Assembly: GCA_002418775.1 (NCBI GenBank)
Contig: DIEU01000076.1
Span: 1 to 16,315, forward strand
Origin: Firmicutes bacterium UBA5766
GTDB taxonomy: Bacteria; Bacillota; Desulfotomaculia; Desulfotomaculales; Nap2-2B
Length of the DNA: 16,315 bases
Direction of reading: 5' to 3'
Below are positions 1 through 5,343 of this stretch, piece by piece. Position 1 is the first letter of the stretch. Each line of letters begins with the position of its first letter. The notes below the pieces were generated by a model. That model was not told the origin of the DNA, did not search any database, and saw only the letters and a program-made list of their open reading frames with translations. Both the position numbers and the translations under genes were made by a program.

Positions 1-195
1 TTTGGGACTGGAAAGTCCATCCCCTTAGAAACGCTGAGGGATACAGGTGAAAGTGTTCGCCCTTCGATAGGTCTCATAACCCTTTTGACGAAGTTTATGG
101 GGTGAGCTGCTTGAGGGAAAACCTCATGAGCAGTTCTTATGGGGAGGGGCTGGAAACGGGTCGGTAAACGACACCGCGCCAGTCCTTTACCCGAC
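1..195 (+). mobile_element. Group II intron, 3' end (domains V and VI), 5' part outside the window
   Basis: Bases 104-136 fold as a domain V: an 8-bp lower stem (GAGCTGCT with AGCAGTTC, one G-U pair), a 2-nt TG bulge, a 5-bp upper stem (TGAGG/CCTCA) and an A-rich GNRA-like loop. The AGC triad near the 5' side of the stem is present. It is followed by a G-rich strand (about 138-153) that pairs with the CCAGTCCTTTACCC stretch (about 179-192), as a domain VI does. A candidate branch-point A at 189 lies about 7 nt before the predicted end in CCCGAC. Reverse transcriptase coding is not visible; a short open frame ending at 105 does not resemble one. The splice end at 195 is inferred from the usual terminal motif. 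The intron lies on the + strand, opposite to the disrupted gene. Confidence 0.8.
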
Positions 196-303
196 ATGCT
201 CCGGCCCGTTCCAATAGCAAATATGAAGAGAAATCCTGCGACGGTATCCCAAAGACCAATGGCGGCAAATGTCCATGCAAGTAATTTAACGCATCCTTTT
301 CAT
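196..303 (-). pseudogene. 5' fragment of a small membrane protein gene, frameshifted and interrupted by the group II intron
   Basis: An ATG at 303-301 sits about 8 nt after an AAAGGAG ribosome binding site and 18 bp after the stop of the flavoprotein gene, so it looks like the next gene of an operon. As written it reads MKRMR and stops at TAA (286-288). Removing one T from the CGTTAAA stretch (286-291) restores a frame that starts MKRMRKLLAWTFAAIGLW and goes on through a hydrophobic segment (FLFIFAIGTG) right up to the intron junction at 195/196. The restored N-terminus looks like a typical first transmembrane helix. The family cannot be named because the rest lies beyond the intron, outside the window. 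The gene therefore has two independent lesions: a +1 indel and an antisense intron insertion. Confidence 0.6.
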
Positions 304-321
304 CGAGCGGTACTCCTTTAT

Positions 322-1368
322 TTATCCTTCAATCAAAACGGCATCGAGCGGACGTCGTGGCATGGCACGTTTTTGTGGCTCGGCGTAGCCGATACGAAAC
401 AAGAGTTGAGGCCAATCTGCAAGCCCCAAAATTGCCTGCAGTCTTGTTCTAAGATTCCGCACTTCCATCGGCTGATTCAAGAAGGCATACTGCAGTCCCA
501 TTGAAGTAGCAGTCAGGACAAAGCGCTCGAACATTTCTCCAGCTTCCAGCAGGCTTTCTTTGGTACCCTTGCCATGCACAATGATAAGCGAGGCAGCTTC
601 TTTAGCGAATTGATAGTCCTTTTTCGCCTGAGGTTTCCCCAGGTCGAAAGTTCGCATAAACCAAGGTCCCATCCATGAGATGATTCCCGGAATTCCAAAA
701 CCGTACGCTGCAATGCCATCACCTCGCCGTGTCCAATTGGAACGAACCCAAGACGCTAATTCTTGGCGAAATGCTGGATCAGACATTTGAATGTGATCGC
801 CTTGGGAGATCAGTTCAGCAATGCTGGTTTGTATCGTTTTGTCTGTAACGATGCGAATGGCAGCTTTTTGACCGGTAGTGAGCTTCTGAAGTCTTTCCAG
901 TTCGCCTTCGGCTAAAGACCGCACTTCGTACTCAATGCGGTTGGTGCGTCGTTGAACGATAGACGGAAAAAGTTTTTTCAGCTCAGGGTCAGTTTGACTA
1001 CTTTCGGATAACCTGGCAGATGCCAACAATTCAGGTGTATTCGCTTTCGGGTGATACTGTACGTCACAGGCATAGCCAAAGTGCGCTGCAGCGACTCGGA
1101 GATTCATAATCGCTGCACCGGTACTAATGACCAGTTCGCGGTCGTCGGGGTTAACAACGGGGAGACGTCTGGTGTAATCAGCGTAAATGAGCATACCTTC
1201 GGGCTGAAGCTTAAACTTCCAGGTCCGGGTATTGTGTCCCGAAGGGGCGAGGATCACATATCTGAGCAAGAATTTGAACTTCTCCTCTGAGGCACCGTCC
1301 TTTGGGAAATCCTGCTCTGCCACCTGCCAGGGTGTAATCTTTGGATCATATTTCTTCTCACTTGCCAC
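322..1368 (-). CDS. Acg-family FMN-binding oxidoreductase (nitroreductase-like)
   Basis: Protein of 348 residues, the usual length for the Acg (Rv2032-like) branch of the nitroreductase superfamily, which binds FMN; the physiological substrate of the family is not settled. Seen in the sequence: the N-terminal family motif LLRYVILAPSGHNTRTWKF (about residues 34-52), a central RRTNR motif (about 140-144) and the C-terminal RIGYAEP...PRRPLDAVL (about 326-345), all characteristic. No signal peptide or membrane helix is evident. The start is GTG at 1368-1366. An in-frame TAA lies four codons upstream, so no longer form is possible, and the AAAAGGGG before it is close to the start. The first 11 bases overlap the end of a tyrosine-recombinase remnant, so the upstream region may have been exchanged and expression is uncertain. 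It is followed after 18 bp by a broken membrane-protein gene, probably a former operon partner. Confidence 0.85.
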   Translation of the reverse strand: MASEKKYDPKITPWQVAEQDFPKDGASEEKFKFLLRYVILAPSGHNTRTWKFKLQPEGMLIYADYTRRLPVVNPDDRELVISTGAAIMNLRVAAAHFGYACDVQYHPKANTPELLASARLSESSQTDPELKKLFPSIVQRRTNRIEYEVRSLAEGELERLQKLTTGQKAAIRIVTDKTIQTSIAELISQGDHIQMSDPAFRQELASWVRSNWTRRGDGIAAYGFGIPGIISWMGPWFMRTFDLGKPQAKKDYQFAKEAASLIIVHGKGTKESLLEAGEMFERFVLTATSMGLQYAFLNQPMEVRNLRTRLQAILGLADWPQLLFRIGYAEPQKRAMPRRPLDAVLIEG

Positions 1369-1474
1369 CCCTTTTCGTTAATTCAATGGTATCTAAAGGA
1401 CTCATTATCTTTCTCAAACTTTTAGTACTTACTCCTAAAAGTTCTTGGATATAGCGCAAATTTGTTCCTTCTTC
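1358..1474 (-). pseudogene. C-terminal remnant of a tyrosine recombinase/phage-type integrase
   Basis: This stretch is open in one minus-strand frame and reads EEGTNLRYIQELLG, then VSTKSLRKIMSPLD, ending in TGA at 1358-1360. The first part matches the integrase segment that follows the HxxR box (G-T-N-L-R-Y-I-Q-x-L-L-G-H). The second part matches the tail that follows the catalytic tyrosine (Y-T-H-V-S-x-x-x-L-x-K-I-x-S-P-L-D). The roughly 14 residues between them, which should include the catalytic Tyr, are missing, so there is an in-frame internal deletion. Upstream of 1474 a TAA blocks the frame and only faint traces of the HLL motif remain. It is an inactive relic, too short and lacking a start codon. 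Its end overlaps the GTG start of the flavoprotein gene by 11 bp. Confidence 0.75.
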
Positions 1475-1524
1475 TTATAAGTTTCGTTTTCTACGTAATT
1501 TTTCCTCTTTAAAGGTCAAATAAT

Positions 1525-1554
1525 TTCGGTAGTGGCCACATTACCACTACCGAA
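1525..1554. repeat. Perfect 11-bp inverted repeat (hairpin)
   Basis: TTCGGTAGTGG (1525-1535) and its exact complement CCACTACCGAA (1544-1554) flank an 8-nt loop. Neither side has a convincing T-run, although a short T5 lies about 15 nt downstream on the + strand. It could be a weak terminator or a protein-binding palindrome. It lies between the recombinase remnant and the next inverted repeat. Confidence 0.6.
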
Positions 1555-1633
1555 GACTATATATTATATATTTTTATGGTTATCCAGTTAGCTCAGAAAA
1601 TCACCTACAGGGCAGATGCGCAGGTCGTAATGA

Positions 1634-1734
1634 GGCTATTTGATTAGCTCAGGCATACAAAATCTGCAATTAAAGCGATGGCAAACTTTGTTTAAAGGGT
1701 AAGGAGAAGGAACTCCTGAGCTAATCAAATAGCC
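1634..1734. repeat. 101-bp element bounded by perfect 20-bp inverted repeats (MITE-like)
   Basis: The arm GGCTATTTGATTAGCTCAGG (1634-1653) is the exact reverse complement of 1715-1734. The 61-bp interior has no open frame of note. A partial third copy of the inner motif (TTAGCTCAG) lies near 1587. The layout resembles a miniature inverted-repeat element, but no clear target-site duplication is visible, and a long hairpin acting as a terminator for the gene at 1762-2256 is also possible. Confidence 0.55.
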
Positions 1735-1761
1735 AGAAATAAAAATGTGGATATTCATTTC

Positions 1762-2256
1762 TCAAGCCTTTTTACTATTATGATTCTCTCTTAAACTGAG
1801 ATAAACAAAGCTAACTAAAAATCCTATAATGAAGCCACCAACTACTGCTACAGCAGACCATTCAACAATACCCCCTAGAAAAACATCATGCAACAATACA
1901 CCTTTCCAATTTTCCCAGAAAAATGGGTCCGTGTGATTGGAGATATATAGTTCTGGTCTCGTTGGAAGTCCTAAAAAAGCAAGTTGAACAGCATTGAATA
2001 AATAATACGAAATAATTGAGATACACCATGTCAGGCTACACGCTAAAGCTGACATTACTCTTGATTGAGAGACTTTCGTTTCATATAGAACAATAGGAAT
2101 AACTGGCACTAACCAAATGCCAAAAATCAACATTAACCTGATATTCTCTCCTGTTAAACTGGAAATAGAAGACTTTTGAATAAAACCTTGATAATAAAAA
2201 TCAAATATGCCAAACACAATTCCAATTAAAATATAGATAAACCAATGCCTCTTCAT
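1762..2256 (-). CDS. Small membrane protein of unknown function
   Basis: Protein of 164 residues starting MKRHWFIYILIGIVFGIFDF. I place the start at the ATG at 2256 because the hydrophobic first helix begins there, a GGGAAGAAAG purine stretch lies a few bases upstream, and the 60 codons before it in the same frame belong to an IS66 transposase scar. Four membrane segments are likely: about residues 5-24, 42-60, 70-95 and 130-155. The polar loop before the last helix contains a Trp- and aromatic-rich stretch (DPFFWENWKG). No catalytic motif is recognised, and the short basic tail ends NSKKA. The gene stands alone between the MITE-like repeat and gene scars. The family is unknown to me. Confidence 0.65.
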   Translation of the reverse strand: MKRHWFIYILIGIVFGIFDFYYQGFIQKSSISSLTGENIRLMLIFGIWLVPVIPIVLYETKVSQSRVMSALACSLTWCISIISYYLFNAVQLAFLGLPTRPELYISNHTDPFFWENWKGVLLHDVFLGGIVEWSAVAVVGGFIIGFLVSFVYLSLRENHNSKKA

Positions 2257-2349
2257 AAAATCACTTTCTTCCCGTTTATTTCCTTTCTGATATCCTCGCA
2301 GAAATCCCAAGCATTCCGTGAGGCTCTCTGCTGCAGTTTGCACAGATAC

Positions 2350-2561
2350 CTTTTGGCGGCTGTTAGGGATCATCTTTTTCTTGTTTATCGGCGTGCTGCT
2401 TGTGGGAAGACCACTGTTCATCCCGTCAATATTCAAAAGAGACTTCAGTCGCTCCGCCTCTTTTGTCAGGTCGATGATCAGGACATCTTTTGCAGAATTC
2501 TGCTCAGCAAGTTCCTGCCTTTGCTTCTCCAGGTGTAGCAGCCTACGTTCTTTGGCGCCGG
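2350..2561 (-). pseudogene. Scar of an IS66-type transposase (N-terminal coiled coil and linker)
   Basis: The minus-strand frame, open from just after a TAG at 2562-2564, reads a heptad-like segment (RRLLHLEKQRQELAEQ...LTKEAERLKSLLN) followed by MNSGLPTSSTPINKKK and MIPNSRQK. That order (leucine-zipper region, then N-S-x-x-P-T-S-x-T-P, then basic residues) is characteristic of the N-terminus of IS66-family TnpC transposases. The DDE domain is absent. There is no start codon in frame, and the sequence beyond 2350 does not continue the family. On the other side it abuts a transporter fragment at about 2562-2576. The element is dead; no terminal inverted repeats could be identified. Confidence 0.65.
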
Positions 2562-2575
2562 ACTAATCAGCGCCA

Positions 2576-2950
2576 ATGGCAGGATTTGTGACCGGCATTT
2601 TAATAATCCAGGGACTTCTGACGCCGGCTAACGCTTTTTCTATGGAGCATTTTTGGGGGAATATAATGGTGATTTGCGCTGCGGCATGTGAATCGCTGTT
2701 TAACATTTTTTCGCGCATTTCTGCTGTAAATATTGAGACCAGCCGGAAAGAACCGGTTAGTCCGGTGGTCCAAACAACAATCGTGTCAGCAATCGCCCTG
2801 TTTCTATGCTTGATTCCCGCCCTGTTTGAACACCCTTTACCGTCCCTGGCAGGCATTGGTTTCAAGGAATGGTTGGCGCTTCTCTGGTACGGCTTGTTTG
2901 TAACAGCACTTACGAAAATCCAAGTAAAGAAGCAGGTGACAGACGACTAA
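2576..2950 (+). pseudogene. Internal fragment of an EamA/DMT-type transporter
   Basis: The 124-codon open frame holds the middle of a drug/metabolite transporter: a helix (GFVTGILIIQGLL), a loop, a helix containing MVICAAACESLFNIFSRIS, then TTIVSAIALFLCLIPALF, and the conserved EWLALLWYGLFVTAL near the end. A whole EamA protein has about 300 residues and ten helices; here only about four remain. The N-terminal half is missing at the junction with the IS66 scar, where TAA at 2564-2566 precedes the first ATG. The C-terminus departs from the family after FVTAL and ends in an unrelated charged tail (TKIQVKKQVTDD). No ribosome binding site is evident at the ATG. I take it as a rearranged relic, though a short protein could in principle be made. 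Confidence 0.65.
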
Positions 2951-3067
2951 TGTTTGTTTTGTGCATAATGAAATACACAAGAACCATTATCGTGTATTCC
3001 CGTGTATTCTTGGATGGTTTACTCCCGTGTTGATTGACATTAGCAAGATTTAATAAGAATTACGCAG

Positions 3068-3172
3068 TTATTTAGACTTGTTTGCTGACGTAATCGAAGA
3101 TGCTGGAACAATAACTTTCTTATCAGCTTTTTTCTTCTTTTTTTCCTTTTTTTTGGGACTTTTATCTCCCAC
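3068..3172 (-). CDS. 34-residue lysine-rich protein (GDKSPK type)
   Basis: A strong GGAGGTG ribosome binding site lies 6 nt before a GTG at 3172-3170. The frame reads GDKSPKKKEKKKKKADKK, then VIVPASSITSANKSK, and stops at TAA (3068-3070). Fifteen of 34 residues are lysine, with an N-terminal D-K-S-P-K signature seen in small basic proteins of many bacteria; I know of no assigned role. It is too short and too charged to be membrane bound and could be a nucleic-acid- or ribosome-associated peptide, which is inference only. A longer in-frame ATG lies eight codons upstream, but the ribosome binding site falls inside that extension, favouring the GTG. There is no clear operon partner. Confidence 0.65.
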   Translation of the reverse strand: MGDKSPKKKEKKKKKADKKVIVPASSITSANKSK

Positions 3173-3304
3173 TTGTAACACCTCCAATGCCATATTTGAA
3201 AGACATATCAATTTAACCATGCTAGATACCTTGGTCAAACCATAATAATTATATCATTTTTAATAAAGTTAGAAACCCTGACCCGTATTTTTTAATACTT
3301 TTTC

Positions 3305-3631
3305 TTAAAACCGCGGCGTAGGCCCAGATACAAGTAAGAAAAGGAGATATATTGCAATGACCGCGTGAGGCAAAAGGAGCAGGCCTGCTATTATTCTCCT
3401 TCCCCGCCGTACAAGAACCATCACAGCGAGGTGAAGCAGCGGAATGGAAAAACCGGCCAACTTGAAAATCAAAGCCGGCAGAGCTATAAGGTACAAGGCA
3501 AAACCTGCGGAATATAAAGCGCCGGCGACGCAGAGTCCCGGGCGACGCAAACAAATACCAAGCGAAGAAACAAGTAATGAACCAATTATGGCCGGCCAGC
3601 TAAAGAAAAATTGAACAAAGAAGTTATGCAT
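3305..3631 (-). CDS. Small integral membrane protein, unknown
   Basis: Protein of 108 residues with start ATG at 3631, preceded at 7 nt by a strong AGGGGG. It is almost wholly hydrophobic: helices at about residues 7-27, 33-55, 57-75 and 80-104 with short arginine-rich connections (RRPG, RRGRR) that suggest positively charged cytoplasmic loops. No conserved catalytic motif is visible. It is separated from the two-gene unit at 3756-4330 by a terminator-like hairpin, so it is probably transcribed on its own or by read-through. The family is unknown to me. GC content is higher than in the flanks. Confidence 0.6.
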   Translation of the reverse strand: MHNFFVQFFFSWPAIIGSLLVSSLGICLRRPGLCVAGALYSAGFALYLIALPALIFKLAGFSIPLLHLAVMVLVRRGRRIIAGLLLLPHAVIAIYLLFLLVSGPTPRF

Positions 3632-3660
3632 TCAGAGCCCCCTTATGCAGCATTCAAGAA

Positions 3661-3693
3661 AATAATCATGACTGCTTACGCCTCATGATTATT
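3661..3693 (-). terminator. Rho-independent terminator of the 4330-3756 operon
   Basis: AATAATCATGA (3661-3671) pairs perfectly with TCATGATTATT (3683-3693) around an 11-nt loop. Read on the minus strand the stem is followed by TTTTC, and it lies 63 bp after the stop of the gene ending at 3756. The stem is AT-rich, so its strength is uncertain. Confidence 0.55.
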
Positions 3694-3755
3694 GTTGTCG
3701 TCCATCCCTGTAAGTATTGGGCTATCTATGAACCTGTCGAGGGGAACAGAAAGCC

Positions 3756-4031
3756 TCATTCATTGAGTAGTTTTGACTTCTTCCCATTAAGTCCTTCCCA
3801 GAATTTCTCAATGACAAATATTCCCCATCCATAAACGAATATTAGTAACCCGCTCACCTCGAACGGCTCTCTGTTAATGTAAGCGCTTATTTTAGGGGTT
3901 AGCCAAAGAATGATTCCTATCGCTAAAAGATCAACAATTCTTTTTTTGTTTTTCTGTGAAGTATATGCCTGATAAAAATAATAAGCTACTCCAATGAACA
4001 GCAGCAATCCTACAATAATGTTTAAATCCAT
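3756..4031 (-). CDS. Small membrane protein, second gene of a coupled pair
   Basis: Protein of 91 residues (MDLNIIVGLLLFIGVAYYFY...). Its ATG shares one base with the TGA stop of the preceding gene (TGATG at 4033-4029), a classic arrangement for translational coupling, which fixes the start. Three membrane helices are likely: about residues 4-21, 34-50 and 60-78. The tail is basic (NGKKSKLLNE). There are no cysteines or known motifs. The tight link to the cysteine-cluster membrane protein upstream suggests that the two act as one complex, which is inference. The family is not recognised. Confidence 0.65.
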   Translation of the reverse strand: MDLNIIVGLLLFIGVAYYFYQAYTSQKNKKRIVDLLAIGIILWLTPKISAYINREPFEVSGLLIFVYGWGIFVIEKFWEGLNGKKSKLLNE

Positions 4032-4330
4032 CAGGCGCCTCCTTTATTTAGAGGACAAAAATTATTTTTACATCCTGGACAAACTTTCATTAATATTTCT
4101 ATCAGAGCCAGTATGAAAAGTACCCAAAAAATAATTGCGACATTAATATATTGCCAAAGCCAAAATTGTGGGAATGCTAAAATTAATACCAGCGGGACGA
4201 TTATTCCCAAGTAATCCCATAAGTTGTATCCAATTTCGTGTCTTGCCGGAAGGAATTTAGTTATTCTTCCAAATAAAACATGACCGCAATCATTTACCCT
4301 GCAGGGGCACTTGGAACAGAATGAGAACAC
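4031..4330 (-). CDS. Two-helix membrane protein with cysteine clusters at both ends
   Basis: Protein of 99 residues from a GTG at 4330. The N-terminus has Cys5, Cys8, Cys10 and Cys15 (CSKCPCRVNDC), with His17. The C-terminus has Cys84, Cys87 and Cys92 (CPGCKNNFC). Between them lie two helices (about 40-56 and 62-80), so both cysteine clusters should face the same side of the membrane and could jointly bind zinc or an iron-sulfur centre; this is inference from spacing. No ribosome binding site is clear before the GTG, and the upstream flank is a block of REP-like repeats starting 11 bp away, so the N-terminus may have been changed. It is coupled to the next gene by a TGATG overlap. I cannot name the family. 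Confidence 0.6.
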   Translation of the reverse strand: MFSFCSKCPCRVNDCGHVLFGRITKFLPARHEIGYNLWDYLGIIVPLVLILAFPQFWLWQYINVAIIFWVLFILALIEILMKVCPGCKNNFCPLNKGGA

Positions 4331-4340
4331 TAAGACTAAT

Positions 4341-4456
4341 CAATTAAGGGGACACCATACTAAATTATCCTTTCTCAATTAAGGGGACACCATACTAAAT
4401 TATCCTTTCGAAAGTTTAATATGGTGTCCCCTTAATTGCCTTAATTGCCTTAATTG
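4341..4456. repeat. REP-like repeat cluster: two direct copies, one inverted copy, then a 9-bp tandem repeat
   Basis: A 34-bp unit beginning CAATTAAGGGGACACCATAC occurs twice in direct orientation (4341-4374 and 4376-4409). It is followed by an inverted, slightly diverged copy (4410-4438, ATGGTGTCCCCTTAATTG), giving a large hairpin centred on TTTCGAAA. Three tandem copies of CCTTAATTG follow (4430-4456). A related copy is at 7102-7177. The GGGGACACCAT/ATGGTGTCCCC core resembles palindromes mobilised by REP-associated (Y1-type) transposases; no transposase gene is present here. Confidence 0.75.
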
Positions 4457-4477
4457 CAAGACATTATAGCTTAACAC

Positions 4478-4515
4478 TTGCTATTTTCCACTCCTTCATG
4501 TAAAATAAATACATG
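4478..4515 (+). promoter_or_regulatory. Promoter and candidate autoregulatory operator of the toxin-antitoxin pair
   Basis: TTGCTA (4478-4483) and TAAAAT (4501-4506) are separated by exactly 17 bp, a good sigma-A promoter 36 bp before the antitoxin start. A palindrome CATGTA-N7-TACATG (4497-4515) covers the -10 box, where a ribbon-helix-helix antitoxin would be expected to bind. Confidence 0.65.
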
Positions 4516-4541
4516 AATTAAAGCTGGAGGTGAGCTAATTC

Positions 4542-4793
4542 ATGAAAAAAATCCCCTTGCAAGTATATGTGGATCAGGCTTTACATCAACAATTGCGTCT
4601 AATCGCCAAAAGAAAAAAGGTAACCCAGGCGGAGCTGATTAGAAAGTACCTTTACCAGGGGTTGCAAAAAGAACCCGGCTTGGCAGATCCCGCTCTCGAC
4701 ATTATCGGTTTAGGTGCCGGCAAAACGCCAGATCTCTCCGAACGGCACGACCACTACCTGGTTTTACGGGAAAAGGAGAACTGGAAGGATTGA
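4542..4793 (+). CDS. Ribbon-helix-helix antitoxin (CopG/VapB type)
   Basis: Protein of 83 residues. Residues 3-10 (KIPLQVYV) form the predicted DNA-binding beta strand, followed by two helices (about 11-25 and 28-44) containing the turn KKVTQAELIRKYLYQGL, the usual RHH layout. The acidic and flexible C-terminal 40 residues would wrap the toxin. The start ATG at 4542 has GGAGGTGA 8 nt upstream. The gene overlaps the PIN toxin gene by 4 bp (TTGA). It should repress its own promoter at 4478-4515 and neutralise the toxin; both roles are inferred from family knowledge. It looks intact, unlike many of its neighbours. Confidence 0.85.
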   Translation: MKKIPLQVYVDQALHQQLRLIAKRKKVTQAELIRKYLYQGLQKEPGLADPALDIIGLGAGKTPDLSERHDHYLVLREKENWKD

Positions 4794-5197
4794 AACGAAT
4801 ATTCGTGGATACTTCTGCCTGGGTAGCGATAACTAACCGCCGCGATCAGTATCATAAAGAAGCCGGTAATTTTTATCAGGGAATTTTTAAAGATTATGAA
4901 CTTCTGACCACCAATCTGGTAGTGGGTGAGACATACATTTTATTAAGACTGGATTGTGGTCTAGAGGTTGCCCTGGGCTGGTGGGAACGAATTGCTTCTT
5001 CACTAAAGGTTAAAATCATTTATGCCGATCCGGATCTCACTGAAGAGGCGATTACAATCTTACGCAGATATGACGATCAGACATTTTCCCTTACCGATGC
5101 CATTTCTTTTGCTTTAATGAAAAAAATGAAAATTACAGACGCCTTCGCTTTCGATGTTCATTTCACTACTGCTGGATTTATTCAGTTACCCCGGTAG
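4790..5197 (+). CDS. vapC: PIN-domain ribonuclease toxin (VapC type)
   Basis: Protein of 135 residues, standard for VapC. VapC toxins are Mg2+-dependent endoribonucleases that cut tRNA or rRNA; the target here is unknown. The acidic active-site residues of the PIN fold are all in place: Asp7 (IFVDTSAW), Glu47 (VVGETY), Asp103 (LTDAISFALM) and Asp122 (FAFDVHF). The start is TTG at 4790, inside the end of the antitoxin gene, with AAAAGGAG and GGAAGG upstream; translation is probably coupled, keeping toxin production low. No signal peptide. The pair is intact and stands next to a REP-like repeat block in a decaying region, as mobile toxin-antitoxin modules often do. The G/C-rich hairpin-like stretch just downstream (5198-5230) may end transcription. 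Confidence 0.88.
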   Translation: MKRIFVDTSAWVAITNRRDQYHKEAGNFYQGIFKDYELLTTNLVVGETYILLRLDCGLEVALGWWERIASSLKVKIIYADPDLTEEAITILRRYDDQTFSLTDAISFALMKKMKITDAFAFDVHFTTAGFIQLPR

Positions 5198-5343
5198 CGT
5201 TCTTCCGCTGGCGCGCCGGCCGGCAAGACGTTTGAGCAACCTTTGTATTTTCTACTTTTCGGTTTCGGCGATGTGGAAAACCTGATCAAAAGGATCCCGT
5301 GGCATACGACGAGACTTAACTACGGCATGGCAGGAAGGCAATT

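Noticed and set aside
2257..2436. 60-residue N-terminal extension of the membrane protein at 1762-2256
   Set aside because: Its first half is IS66 transposase linker sequence, and the hydrophobic protein proper starts at the ATG at 2256.
4341..4409. Repeated 34-bp units as a CRISPR array
   Set aside because: Copies are separated by one base, not by spacers, and a third copy is inverted.
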